Assembly: GCF_964355755.1 (NCBI RefSeq)
Contig: NC_092676.1
Coordinates: 19,822,288 to 19,886,287, forward strand
Source: Antedon mediterranea
Taxonomy: Eukaryota > Echinodermata > Crinoidea > Comatulida > Antedonidae
Reading direction: 5' to 3'
Length of the DNA: 64,000 nucleotides
The notes below the pieces were generated by a model. It had not been told where the DNA came from. It saw only the letters and a program-made list of their open reading frames with translations, and ran no database searches. Below, piece after piece: positions 20,791-64,000 of this stretch (its first letter is position 1; each line of letters opens with the position of its first letter). Made by a program: the position numbers and the translations under genes.

Positions 20791-23061
20791 AAATTTCGAC
20801 TCGGAGAGGGCGCCCTACTTTTCTAATTTAGTTGAAAATTGCTAAATTTTAGGGTGTTGGAAAAACACAATATTTGTAAATTTAGCTGATTATCGGAAAA
20901 ATATTGTTAGTGAAATAAATTCATAAATGGTTTTAATATATTATCATGTAAAATTAAATGTATTTGAACAAAACGATAATCTGTAATTTAACGGCAAAAT
21001 CAACCAATGTCTTTTTTCCGAAATTGTACCCTAGAAAATCATTAAAATAAAATGTTTAGAAAAATTGAACAGTCCTGAATTTAAAATCCCTGTTAGAAAA
21101 ATTAATAATCTACAGAATACGATATTAAGATACAAAATTCGGTGGTTGGGATGCAGCTCCGACTATTCAAACTAAAGGTACCACTATTTGTTCCATCGAA
21201 AACTAGCGAAACCGCCATTTTGTAAACTCATCGTCATCGTGTTTATGAATTTATTTATAGCGAACGATATACGCGATGTTTATAATTGTCCGCGTATAAG
21301 AATTCATATAAATAAATACATTCCAATACAACGTATGTTATTACTTGTTTATTTATCACAGTATACATGTTAGTTGAGGAATATTTATCATAACTATTAT
21401 AATAGCTTTTATACGAGTCCGAGGCCTAGCCCTATTAGCGAGCGATTGTTCCAGGGGCGGAAAGTCACTTAGTGACGTTGTGGTCGGGCGCGTCGGGCCT
21501 AGCTAATATTAATAATATGACCTGAAATAAGCGGCTAACAAGAACTGTTATATACTTGCTTACAATTGTTTTGCTATTGATGAACAAACAAGCAATTAGA
21601 TTGAATAACAAATTATTTATTCATTTTTTTGGGGTAAAAACATGTACAAACTAGTACTGTATAATATAAATTAATACATTGTAGTATAAATATTAAACTA
21701 ATACAGTATTAATAATAATAAAATATAAAATAGGCCTAACATACAATAAATATTCAATTTTTAAGGTCTACCACATGACAATAACATAATTTACAGAGTA
21801 TAGTGTAGTAGGTTTGCATTCAACATAAATATTTGTATTGTAATATTCATCTAAATCCTCTGCAACATACATTTTTGTAATTCAACATTTTGTTTTAAAT
21901 AATTAAATTATAGTTTGGGTATGACAATGTCGGTAGGTACCGGTGTCATCTTTTTATCCACTTCACTCTCAGTTTGAAGTCACAAAGAAAAAGAACTCTG
22001 CATCATCAACGATTCCTGAAAGTGTCAGAAAAAAATAATAAATATTATTTTAAAAAATGTTAATGTCTGGTTGTATATATAATTATAATATTATATGATG
22101 ACATAAAAGTAAGGCAAATGGAAGTATTTACTATTATTATTTATAATCTAGGCCTAGGCCTACTAGTAGCCTAGCTAGGCATCTATTGAGCCTAATAAAT
22201 CAAATAATATATTAATACTGATTGAAAAAAAGTATTTTTTGGGGGGGATCAGATCACCAGGCTAGGCCGGCCAGGACCAATGATACTCGTAATCAGTACA
22301 ACTTAACGACTATCGGATCAGCATCAACACAGTACAACACACGTCTCGCTATCGCCTATACTGACACACGTGTCTCGCGTTGCCGAAACCACGCTCACAG
22401 CTAGAAAATGTACCTACCTTTCGAGGCCTGAGAATACACCAACAAATTTTGAACAGGATAGAAATATATCATACTCGATTAAACTAATATTATTCTTGAT
22501 AAAACAATTGATTATAATTGTTTTAATTTGTTGGGATGCACCTCCGACTATTCAGAAAATGGACAACAAAACAGTAGTCAAATCGTACCACATTTATAAA
22601 TTTCACGAGTCCCGACTTCAGTCGCCGAATGTATTGTATTAGCTTCGGTTTCTTTGAAAGAAACCGATTGGTTATTCAATTATACTTATTAGGAAATGCT
22701 TTTACCATAATAGGTAATGTTGGGCGGTTCTTAAATATTCATGAGAGCTTAAAATAAAACAGCACTTATTTGCTAGGCGACGAAAAATCGTGGTTTCAGT
22801 TTTCAACGATAGGTGGCGCTTCAAAATCGTCAATGCGGAAGTAAGTCGATTTTACACGATTTAACGGTCAAAACGCGAAGTGGCTTTCCCACTGTAGACA
22901 TAAGAACAAAATAAAAAAAAAAAAAAAAATTAAGAAAACTTAGACAGATTAAATACTAAGAAAATGAATAAATTAAGTTTGAGAAGGAATTGTATTATAT
23001 ATATCATTTCGTGTGTTCCAAGATTTCGTGTGACCTACCAACATTCCAGTAAATTCGATAC

Positions 23062-23692
23062 GGGTTGGGTAGGTTTGGCCAGTATGCGTACCTTTTTATG
23101 GCCAGCGGGCGTCCCGGAAATTGCGCAATATGGCCAGCGGGCGTCCAATTATTGCGCAATTTCTGTTCAATGGCAGCGTCCGCTCCGTGCGTGTGAAATA
23201 CGTACAATGCGACAGATGGCGCTATATACATAATTAATTTTATATATACAGAATGTGCAAGTAGGGCAAGCCTGAACTGAGGCCTCTAAAATCCAATCTA
23301 TCTGTTCAGAGCAGGCTAGCCTAAGTTAAACTGATTTATAGTAAATTATACTACTGTATTTTAGGGCCTAATTAATAACAATAATTATTAATAGTTTTAA
23401 CTATTATAATGTCAATCAAAAAACATTTTAAATGAAAGTTCACATTATTTAATATTTTTTTTCTGATAAATAATAATAGTAGTACGTGGCCGGCCGGCAT
23501 CTCGCGCGGGAAATGTAAATATAACGCCCTCTCTGTCGCATTGTACGTATTTTTCACACGCATGGAGCGCGCGGACGCTGCCATTGAAAACATATTGCGC
23601 AATAATTGGACGCCCGCTGGCCATATTGCGCAATATCTGGGACGCCCGCTGGCCATAAAAAGGTACGCATACTGGCCAAACCTACCCAACCC
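23062..23692. mobile_element. Long inverted-repeat element, about 170-bp arms
   Basis: The left arm (23062-23230) and right arm (23519-23692) are inverted copies. Each begins with GGGTTGGGTAGGTTTGGCCA and contains GGCCAGCGGGCGTCC twice, TTGCGCAAT motifs and ATACGTACAATGCGACAGA. A loop of about 290 AT-rich bases separates them. No transposase is present and target duplications are not evident. It is a non-autonomous foldback-type element. Confidence 0.75.
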
Positions 23693-23949
23693 TGTAGGTA
23701 AATTCAACAACATTCCTAATTTTCCAGCCTCCGACAAACGTAGGCCTACTTACTAATCAAATTAATTCTACTGTCTAGTAACTGTCTGTATACATCTTAT
23801 GGACTTCCTCCCGAGACGTACTTTGGGGTTTGCCAGTTTTTCATTTTTTCAGCATTAGTAAACTATAAGCTTCCGCGTGATACAGTTTCCTAATGCTTCT
23901 GTCCTCTTGAATATAACTGCCTAAAGGCGCGGCGTGAAAAACGTTTTAT

Positions 23950-23972
23950 TAAATTAAACCCGGAGTCCCCCT
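23950..23972. mobile_element. Solitary terminal repeat of the TTAA-type element family
   Basis: AAACCCGGAGTCCCCCT followed by TTAA matches the right terminus of the element at 45133-46724. The left partner was not found. Confidence 0.5.
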
Positions 23973-24025
23973 TTAAAAGTTTTAATCACTGGTTGTGTAA
24001 TGAGTGAATATGATGACTTGTGCAA

Positions 24026-24055
24026 CCAATCAAAATCGTTACTTTATGCCACGTG
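24026..24055 (+). promoter_or_regulatory. CCAAT box and CACGTG E-box, candidate CKAP5 promoter
   Basis: CCAAT (24026-24030) and CACGTG (24050-24055) lie 20 bases apart, upstream of a stretch ending in a strong donor (GTAAGT at 24198). The CKAP5 coding exon 1 is preceded by an acceptor, so a noncoding first exon upstream is expected. Linking it to this site is inference. Confidence 0.3.
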
Positions 24056-24079
24056 ACTAAATGTCAGATTTTGAACCAT

Positions 24080-24197
24080 GAAAAATAGCGGATCCAGTGA
24101 AGTGTGCCAACTTATCATCGTCAAACAAACATAGAGTTAACGATAAATAACCGAAATATTTGTTTGAAATTTTACTGCTTAAAACTGGTAGAATATT
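24080..24197 (+). other. Possible noncoding first exon of CKAP5
   Basis: The stretch ends at a GTAAGT donor and lies just after the CCAAT/E-box pair. CKAP5 coding exon 1 has an acceptor at 29230 with 38 bases of 5' UTR, so an upstream 5' UTR exon must exist. This is the best candidate by position, but other sites are possible. It contains a short upstream frame starting with the ATG at 24079. Confidence 0.25.
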
Positions 24198-24536
24198 GTA
24201 AGTTTTTGATGTGACATTTGTAGTAATTCAATCTATTAATATGTGTAGTTTTCATCAAATATAACTTAGGTTTTATTCTGTGAATTAGTAGGCTAGTGTA
24301 GCCGCTAGGTCTGATGAAAATATTTTTTTCCTACCCGGCCTACTCTGAAGGCCAGGTAGGCCTGGTCGTATACCAAGAGGAGAAGTTTAGCCTAGCTAGT
24401 GTGGGGCCTAGAAGACGACTAAGAACAAAATAGCACACAGAGGCTTAGGGCCCATGTTTATGGATTATTTATTGTGATATTTCTTCTCATCACAGATTGA
24501 TTGACTATGACTATCAATTAATCAGCAAAATTTATT

Positions 24537-25319
24537 CGCTGTGGCTAAAGATACGGTACCGTATTCTAACTTCTGTTTACTAAAGGTACGGTAAAATTGC
24601 ATTACGTCATAATCAGCCAATGGGGTGCTGGTACGTGTGTGACGTCATCGTATAAGGACTTTTGTTTTTTTTTCATATCATCGCGTCTGTTGCATGATAT
24701 GTAGACAATTCCTGTCGGCGGCGCCAGGCTGCATGGATGTGTGTGTGCGCGCTGATCGGAGGGTTTTATTTTTATTCCAAATGGCCTATAGGCCTATATT
24801 TTTTATTAAACTTTGTTTACAATGGTGACCATAAACAACAAGCAAATGCGGACAATAAAGGGGCCCTCAAATACTATGATTTTTTAGACAGTAGCCCCAG
24901 GTCTGAGTCACAGAAATCAGCGCACACATGCAGCTGGCCCCAGCCTGGCATCGCTTTCCCTACACAAACAAACTCATAAAATGAGGTTATAGTACGTAGT
25001 AAGTAGGCCTAGGCCTCTTTTGAAACGGTTTTCTGTATTCTAGAATTAAAATCAACATGTTTTGGCTTTTCAATAATAATAACAGACGTAGGCTACATTT
25101 AGTTTTTGTCACACACGACGGCGATAATATAGAGATAAATGAAACATAAAGAAAATGCGGTTGATCACTGTTTTCCCGATATGAAAAAAATCCAAAGTCC
25201 TTATACGATGACGTCACACACGTACCAGCACCCCATTGGCTGGTTATGACGTAATGCAATTTTACCGTACCTTTAGTAAACAGAAGTTAGAATACGGTAC
25301 CGTATCTTTAGCCACGGCG
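24537..25319. mobile_element. Non-autonomous element, ~145-bp TIRs, 9-bp target duplication (MULE-like)
   Basis: The ends CGCTGTGGCTAAAGATACGG and its inverted partner at 25319 continue as near-identical inverted repeats for about 145 bases, including TACGGTACCGTATTC and GTGTGACGTCATCGTATAAG. The flanks both read AAATTTATT (24528-24536 and 25320-25328), a 9-base direct duplication. Long TIRs with a 9-base duplication are typical of Mutator-like elements. No transposase frame is inside. The few differences between arms suggest a young insertion. Confidence 0.8.
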
Positions 25320-25329
25320 AAATTTATTT

Positions 25330-28300
25330 GAACTTAAGGTTGATTTGTTTACACTTTTTTTGAATTGTAAAACATTTCATTTGTTCTTGATTGAATTTTG
25401 CCTAGGCCTGGCCCCTGCCCTACCGAGGCCTAGTAGTAGGTAAGCAAGCTCTAGTGTATTATGATGTAAAGCTAGACATTGGTTGCTATTTGGTAAAATA
25501 TGGTGCCTAACACTGACAGTAATACAGTATGTGTGTTTTGGACCCATACATGCCAACAATTTAGACTTGTCTCCCGGCCTAATTAATATTGTGGGCGTGC
25601 TCCCGTTTTTCTAAATTTGTCCGGGATTACAAAGATAACTAAATTTTTGTGTATGTTTAAAAAAAAAAATGTTTTCTGCCTTTTAATTTAACAAAAAGAC
25701 TTACACACAAGCAAATTAACGATATTTAAGCCATTGTACGACTATCTGCGTTTGCTATTTTTAAATTTATTTCTCAACGGAAGGGGGGTTCCCCTCACAT
25801 AGCCACCATGCGATACCACTGTATTCCTTTCCGCTCAATAACAGATAGAGGGTGCTGTTGACCTTAAAAAAAAACACCACCTCCCATTTTTTTAACTGCA
25901 GATGTTGGCATGTATTGTATGTGGACCCTCTGAACATTTTGAAATAAAACAAGGATTTTTTTTGGAATTATAAATTGCGCAGAAAAAATTCATAAATTAA
26001 AAATTGTATATGAAAAAAAAAGGTATGTCATGCATTTAATTGGTATGCATGATTTAAGCTCTGTTCTTCCAAAGATGTAGTTCGAGCGCCACAGTGACAC
26101 TACCCCCTTACCTCCCCATCCCCACCCGTCTTATTTGTAATTTCTAGCCGAAATTTCCCCCTCTCCTTCTCCCCTTGGATGTAAAAAAAGGGCCAACTGT
26201 TTTCCTATTTATTTAGAGCCTATGGCCTTTTTATAGTGGGTATGACCACAAATTTCCTCTATGTTTTTTGTTACCAACATCAAGAGAACCAAAATATTCT
26301 ATTAATTTGTTTTAAACTGTACCAAAGCGTAGAGTACTGCCATGAGTATTTTAATTTAATAAGTGTTGATGCTCAGTATGCTCCCATTAGGAATGTACAC
26401 TGTTGAGCATTTTGTCTGAATGAAAACGCTGTTGTTTTAATTACAATATTTGATGATTAGAGTGTGACATGGTAGCAATATGATTATTAGCATTGCTACT
26501 GCACAGCTTCATTGTGTTGTTGATGACTCATCAGTGCATGCGATTCTACATGAACTGCCAATTTAAACTGATTTATTTACACAGGATAAGATTGTTGTGA
26601 CTGTTGATCCAGACTATACATTGTATGTTGTATATTCTATACACTTTATACCTGACAACTTTCACGCATAATGTGTGAGTCTCACGCATGAGGGCCGATT
26701 TTTTTTATGCCTCACACAAACGTGGCTATTTCTCACGGATCCATAAAAATATTCAGGGAAAAAAAAGATTATTTTGAGATTAAATTGCCTATTTTAGAGG
26801 AAAAATACTGCACCTTATTTAATTTGAGTTGTATTGAAGTACTGTACTGTTGTCCAGGAAAGCTGTAAAAATAGAGGGTGTATTTCACGTTTATTTTGGG
26901 TTACAACAACATATAGGGTGCTATATACAGTACAATGTTTCGCGCATTGACCACTGAAACAGTTGCCAAGTACAGTATACACTATATTGTGTACAGTATA
27001 ATAATATGCAAATTGTCCTAGATTAAATTGTAATAAACTACAGTAATAATCTATGAAGATAGCTGTTATCTATAAATGAATAGATCTTGCATCTTGATTG
27101 AGATTATTGTAACTGCTTGGAATATGTTACAGTCAATAATTAAATAAAATACATTTGTTTGTTTAGCATGGTTAGTTGTTGCCATGTGCATGGTTTTGTG
27201 TATAACTATCCCATTGTTGCACATCGGCTTCCATTTGACGCACCAACGATCACATGGGTTTTTTTTTCATAATATCAATAATATATAGAAGAATTGATTT
27301 ATAATATAATTTTTCGATGAAAATTTTGTATTAAACACTATTTTAGTGTATTAAGAATTTTGGGAGAAAAGGCCAAGCACAAAATGTCTCAATTTTATTT
27401 AGGAGATTCCGAACACTACTCAATGTTGCAACCATGGTTCTGTGGTGGCCATATTTCTGCCATGTGCATATTAATTATTGGTTTTCTATGGGTAATACCA
27501 TGAGGGAAATATGTATTTCCTCCATGGTAATACTTTAAAGTAAATTGTATTATTAATGTTACAGAAACTGTTCATTTTGTAAAGGATGTTGGTTTTGGCA
27601 CAATAAATTTCATTGATTAGTTGATGATTAAGTTATGACTGTACTATACTTATCATACCAGTGTTGGTTTGTAATTAAATTCTGAATAAAGATTTGACTG
27701 TTTTACTACTAGTAGTGAATTAATTATCAACATTTAAAGGATTATTTATTTATGTCTTATATCCATGGTGTAAACAATAATGCACAAAATAGGATGAATT
27801 TAAATTATGTTGGTTTTCCTTAATTATTTTACTTGTGCTGTATATCTTCCGAAAGAATGTTTCGTCAGTAATTGTTTTTTGTTATCTAATTTATATGATC
27901 TTTCTAAATGGAATTTTTTTTATAATATTTTTTTGTTTGGTAAATTTTTTTTAAATTTTTTTTTACAAAATTATTCTTAATTATTTTGTATAATAGACCC
28001 AATATCTATATTTTATGTTGCGAGCATTGGGGTTAATTTAAATTTTATAAAATATTGAGGTGGCTATTTCTCACAGATTTCCTCATCTTTAAATCATTTT
28101 TAAATGAATTCATTTTTAGTACTACTACTAGTAGAGTAGTAGGTCTTTTCAGAATTATAAACATACATATTTTTTGTTAACAAGCAAGCCATTACGTAAA
28201 CAAGACTGTTTGCTTCATTATGCTGTAAATTGTTTTGTACAACAGCTTTCACTGACAACTCTTGCGTGAAACTGCCTAGGACACAGTCGAGGCCCAGGGC

Positions 28301-29230
28301 AAGGTCATGTTCACTTCCATTGCTTTGTTATCAATTGAATTTACTGTCAGCTAATTAATTAATGAGTTGCTTTACTAGTACTAATTACCTTAAAAAATAA
28401 AGGGTGTGGCCGTATTAATTGTGCCTCTTAAAAAGTAATTTTAATAACAATTGGAATTTGAACAACTTTGAAGGTCGGTGATGATGTAAATTATGAAGTA
28501 TTTATTGTCTTCAAATTATAAGCATCGATGATTGGTTAAAAAAAATAATTAAAAACCACGTTCAAAATTTTATATCATTTTATACCAATTTCTCTTGCTG
28601 TAAATAATTTGAATAACAAACATTTTATTACTGTGTGAAAAAATGCAATAATACATATTTTATTGATGAAGATATTGTGAGTATTATCCATATCTTTTAT
28701 ACTAATTGTGTCATGAATACTGACTAGACCTCTGTTGTTGAAATGTGTTTATACATTTCAATGTCTTCAAAATGTGTTTTAGAAGTAGGTAGGTAGACAT
28801 GATGTATTTTATATATCATCATTTATATTTTACATTCAGATGAATTTAAACATGTACATTTTTTTAAATCACATGTGTTTTGTTTATTTTAATGTTGACA
28901 TTTTCCTAAGATAAATGTCAAGAAATGAAGGTGTCCTTAACTCATTGTATTTACAGTAATTTATTTTTACTGTTTTATGTATGTACTGTAATTTTTTTAA
29001 TGATCTGTGTATTTTAATGTGTTGTCAGTGCCAAAGGAAAGCAAATTTCCAAAAGTTATTAGACGAATAAATATATTTATTTACTCCATCTATTTCTTCG
29101 TACTGAAAATAGATTTTAAGCTTGGATATCTTCATACTGCATGACGACCTTATTTGGTCTTTTTATTCTATTGATGTTATTTATATTAATATAATCATAC
29201 AATTCAATGTTTTTATTTTTCTTTTTCAGA
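25330..29230. other. Stretch upstream of CKAP5 coding exon 1, probably 5' UTR intron
   Basis: About 3.9 kb of AT-rich DNA without a supported host gene. It includes a hairpin near 27480-27535 and a THAP-like coding fragment at 27168-27257. If the first exon lies near 24.1 kb this is intronic. Confidence 0.4.
27168..27257 (+). pseudogene. THAP-domain-like coding fragment
   Basis: After GTTTAG, an ATG opens 30 codons starting MVSCCHVHGF and containing HRLPFDAPTITW. Family knowledge: THAP zinc fingers start with a CxxxC pair and carry a HxFP...W core; the spacing here is similar. No continuation with the remaining zinc ligands is visible within the next 1.5 kb. It could be a remnant of a P-element/THAP transposase or an orphan exon. 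The evidence is pattern-based only. Confidence 0.3.
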
Positions 29231-29268
29231 TAGTTATTTCATACTAATGAGCAAGCATCACTAAAAAC

Positions 29269-61067
<31,799 letters not shown>

Positions 61068-61413
61068 GTAATACTATAGATGTGTTTTTTACATCTATGA
61101 CTAGTGCATCCTATTAACAAGTGTGAAATTATTTAGATGAGGTTTACAGTATTAAATCTCATTTGTAGACTTTTGAATTTTGAGTTATCAACATAGAAAA
61201 TCCTGGTTTTTTATTATTTTTTATATTCTGTTTATCAATTATATTAATATTCTGTATAAATAATATGCAGAAAATGCCTTGAATAGATGTATTGTTAGCA
61301 GGTTTAATATCATTTCCTTTCGTAACCACTACGCTATGATATATGCATAAGTAGCTATTGTTCTTTATAAGTACTTGGTATGGTTTTGATCTCTGACCTG
61401 ATGTCCACTGTAA

Positions 61414-61765
61414 TGAGTGAGTCATATGGCCGAGCGGTTAAGGCAGGGGCGCCGTTTACCGTACCTAAAGAGCCAACAACAACATCGGCAAGGGTTCGAG
61501 GCCAACTCACTCCTAGTTCTGGTGGTGGAACAAGTCTTCTCGGATAAGGACTATAAACCGTAGGTCCAGTGTACACAGTTATAACCTGTGTGTACTTTAA
61601 AGAAGCCAGTTCATTTTTCGAAAAGAGTAGGGGGTTACCCCGGTGAACTGGTTCACACAATAGCCCCTGTATCAGGGGGATTACCACCTATCTGATAGGA
61701 CAGTGATTAATTCACTATTGGTAATCCTTGGCCACATTGCCTAAAGACATAAAATAAAAATAAAA
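61414..61765 (+). mobile_element. tRNA-SINE family 1, tail type a, full length
   Basis: It has the intact A box TGGCCGAGCGG, B box GGGTTCGAGGCC, the shared body, the tail TTGGTAATCCTTGGCCACAT and an AAATAAAAATAAAATAAAT end. It is the best preserved copy in the window. Confidence 0.9.
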
Positions 61766-62445
61766 TAAATATATTGAGATTCATTTAATGGAGTTTCAAG
61801 TATGTTATACTACTGTAATGGCATTTATTTTTGTTTTCAATTCCGTCAAGGCTCTGTTTTATTTTATATACTATGAATAAATTAAATTATAATTACTACA
61901 GTACTAACAATGATATAAATTGTAGGTGGTCATTTGGTTGCTGTAATGTGTTATACTGATGAACTTGAAGAATAACATGTGTAGCAAAACCTAGACCATT
62001 TTTAGTTATTATACAAGCAGTATAAGTATTTTATTTCAACTTCATTTATAGAGGGTAACCCTTCCAGCTGGACAAATTGATGCCAGTTGATATTCATTCA
62101 TATTCTGTTTGTTGGCTAATATATGGCAACCCTTTCAAATGTTCTAGCCACTCAGAGAAGATGTTGATATATATACCTGTGTTTTATATTATGATATTTG
62201 TGTAAAAAGCAAGGCTGTGGCGAGAGGTTAAAAACAGACGAGGCAAAGATGCTTTAATTTTAATTATTAAAAAATATGATGATTTTTTATGGGGAATTTG
62301 GGGTGGATAGTAAAAATTGAAAATTTCAGATGAGGCATCTGCTTCATGCTGGCTTCGGCCTAGAAAGTGCTTGTTTATGTCAACTTGGAACAGAATGAAA
62401 CTGAACTAGTCAACAGGACTACATAAGCTATACAGAGATTGCAAA

Positions 62446-62580
62446 GCTTGGTTCCCACTAGAGACGCAAAGCAACGAGTTGACCAATGACAAGCGACAGT
62501 TCGAATAAATCATGGCCTGTGATTGGTCAAATCACTATGTTGCGTACTTGCGTTGTGTCTCTAATGGGACCCATGCTTTG
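62446..62580. mobile_element. MITE with TIR of the GTTCCCACTAGAGACGCAA type
   Basis: AAGCTTGGTTCCCACTAGAG on the left pairs with GTCTCTAATGGGACCCATGC on the right. Inner motifs GACCAATGACAA/GTGATTGGTC are also inverted. Confidence 0.7.
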
Positions 62581-62785
62581 AAACTACGTGTATTTAGTGC
62601 TATGAGTTTTTCGTTGAGAGTCAGTTATGCATGATAAATTCTATTTTTATTTAGATATAAAGCAAGCCTTTTTTTTTTGCCGAGTATTTCACAATGCAAG
62701 CTTTTCACTGCACTTTATTTTAGCATTAGCAACTTTTTTTTATATTATCTTTTATTTTAAAATTATGATTTTGTTTATTTGAAAG

Positions 62786-62821
62786 CGTAATCTTATGCCA
62801 CACTTGTATCAGCCACAAAGG
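62786..62821 (+). CDS. CKAP5: Candidate CKAP5 exon 45
   Basis: An AAAG acceptor and a GTAAGA donor bound 36 bases reading RNLMPHLYQPQR in the phase set by exon 44. There is no family landmark to confirm it. An alternative is a terminal exon at 62052-62090 that would end IDAS after a TATAG acceptor. Confidence 0.3.
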
Positions 62822-62956
62822 GTAAGAAAATTCTGTCCAAAATCTTTTTTTTTCTTTTTGCATCAAGCTTTGCAAGAATATTTTTTTTTACATTTATACA
62901 ACCTTTTGCTATGAACTTCTGTTGCCTGTGTTATGTAATGAATGAATCTCTTAATA

Positions 62957-63094
62957 AGCTCTGTCTACATGATCAAACTTGTTTCACAAAAAAAGTATGA
63001 TTTGCCCAAATATGGTAGTGATATGATGTCATCTTGTCCATATGGGCACAACACATTTTTTTGTCACATAAAGTTTGATAGTGTAGACAGAGCT
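62957..63094. mobile_element. MITE-1 copy
   Basis: AGCTCTGTCTACATGATCAA ... TTTGATAGTGTAGACAGAGCT with internal ATATGGTAGTGATATGATGT. Confidence 0.9.
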
Positions 63095-63168
63095 TTAATA
63101 ACATATACTGTACACATTATATTTTCAAGTTCAGAGATTTCAAGTTAGGGTACCTTGTTAAGCTTTAG

Positions 63169-63286
63169 GTGATGTGCCCATATATGGACACGATGATATA
63201 TTACTACCATTATTTGGGTATATCACTATCATATTTGGCCACATCAAATTTTTTTGTCAAACTAGTTTGCTAGTGTAGACAGAGCT
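63169..63286. mobile_element. MITE-1 copy, left arm missing
   Basis: TGATGTGCCCATATATGGAC and the right arm AACTAGTTTGCTAGTGTAGA CAGAGCT are present, 75 bases after the previous copy. Confidence 0.85.
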
Positions 63287-63919
63287 TTAGGGTGTCTTCC
63301 CTTAAATGCTACTACATTTTAGATATTACAGTAATAACTTTGCCAAAATCCTTCAGGGTTCATACCGGTCTTTGATGAACTAATAAATCAAGCAATGTTA
63401 CAAAATTATTTATCTAGGCCGGGAAATCTGGCTTTCAGTAAAAAGTTGTAGAAATTCTTTTGCTATCCAACAAATTGTCTCCTTAATAAGGCCGTCCCCT
63501 GAATAAGGGTTGACATATTGACTGTCATTCTTAAAAAATGTGGGGTCCACTGTAATATAATGAAAGAATATTTGCATTTTTGCTTGGCTATGACATAAAC
63601 ATTTTAACTGTCATGTAAAAATGTTTTAAGCGAAAAGTCATGACATTTTGGTTACAAATGTCATAGAATTAGCTCTATGAGAACATTGTATGAACTCTGA
63701 ATCAGGTGGAGGTATTTTTAAAGTGAATAGATTTATAACTGGGAATCCTTTATTTTTTAGATAATGTTCTAGTATATATAGAAAAAAACTGAATTTTCTT
63801 TTTTGTTTTATAAAATAGTACTCATCTTATTTAATAGTAAAACATAGTTATAAGCTTAAAAATGCCTTTTACGTAAAATATTAAGTTTACGGTAGCCAAA
63901 TCCTTCTAGGGAGAAACTA

Positions 63920-64000
63920 TGAGGTATGACCTAATGGAAAGGAATATCAGACTAGCAATAGGAGAGGCATGGGTTCGAGACATGTCTTTGCCATATTGCT
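63920..64000 (+). mobile_element. tRNA-like SINE head, cut by window end
   Basis: TATCAGACTAGCAATAGGAG and GGCATGGGTTCGAGACATGT match the tRNA-like module of the composite SINE at 33433-33785. No 5S-like module precedes it. Confidence 0.6.

Larger units (their letters stand above)
20129..24025. other. Gene-poor stretch with repeats
   Basis: No coding region could be supported. It holds a LINE-like tail (20622-20790, minus), a long inverted repeat (23062-23692), a solitary TTAA-type TIR end (23950-23972) and AT-rich DNA. The motif TTGGGATGCA(G/C)CTCCGACTATTCA occurs twice (near 21148 and 22531). Confidence 0.5.

Noticed and set aside
21969-22008. Minus-strand acceptor followed by a short frame ending FFFFVTSN and a stop
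   Set aside because: No upstream partner exon could be connected and the frame is only about 16 codons; insufficient for a gene call.
62052-62090. Short frame after TATAG ending IDAS and a stop, as the CKAP5 last exon
   Set aside because: It does not resemble the conserved CKAP5 C-terminus, and a competing 36-nt exon exists at 62786; left undecided.

Overview
This is eukaryotic, metazoan genomic DNA: AT-rich, intron-rich, and packed with short interspersed and inverted-repeat elements. Spliced genes with GT-AG introns, tRNA- and 5S-derived SINEs, CR1/L2-like LINE tails and frequent AGGCCTAGGCCT-type runs suggest a marine invertebrate deuterostome, most likely an echinoderm. The species is an inference, not something read directly.

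Left part (1-5,900): the last exon of an unrecognised plus-strand gene (1010-1157, followed by AATAAA); an intronless 424-residue acidic/basic low-complexity protein (3585-4859); a TA-rich hairpin; and a well-folded tRNA-type gene on the minus strand with anticodon ATC and a Pol III T-run.

Pyridoxal kinase pair (5,875-15,607, minus strand): two complete seven-exon PDXK genes stand in tandem. The upstream copy (B, 12078-15607) keeps the substrate-contacting Ser and Thr. The downstream copy (A, 5875-9549) has an intact frame and the catalytic GTGD, but replaces both residues and has moved its last splice acceptor by 6 nt. A 134-bp block across an exon 2/intron boundary is almost identical in the two copies, which looks like gene conversion.

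Middle part (15,600-29,230): no confident gene. A roughly 4-kb element bounded by perfect 32-bp inverted termini (16133-20128) encloses a nearly 2-kb satellite array with a 639-bp higher-order unit. Other mobile elements follow: a 630-bp long inverted repeat, a 783-bp element with ~145-bp TIRs and a 9-bp target duplication (MULE-like), and a THAP-like coding fragment. A CCAAT/E-box cluster with a possible noncoding first exon near 24.05-24.2 kb may be the promoter of the next gene.

Right part (29,269 to beyond the window): one large gene, the orthologue of CKAP5/XMAP215/ch-TOG, a processive microtubule polymerase. I resolved 44 coding exons giving 2,031 in-frame codons: five TOG domains, basic linkers and the conserved C-terminal domain. 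The extreme C-terminus is not resolved. Its introns hold most of the mobile DNA: at least ten copies of one palindromic MITE, several SINE families (one 5S-tRNA composite), a truncated LINE, a 928-bp Harbinger-type element, a 1.6-kb TTAA element, and minisatellites.
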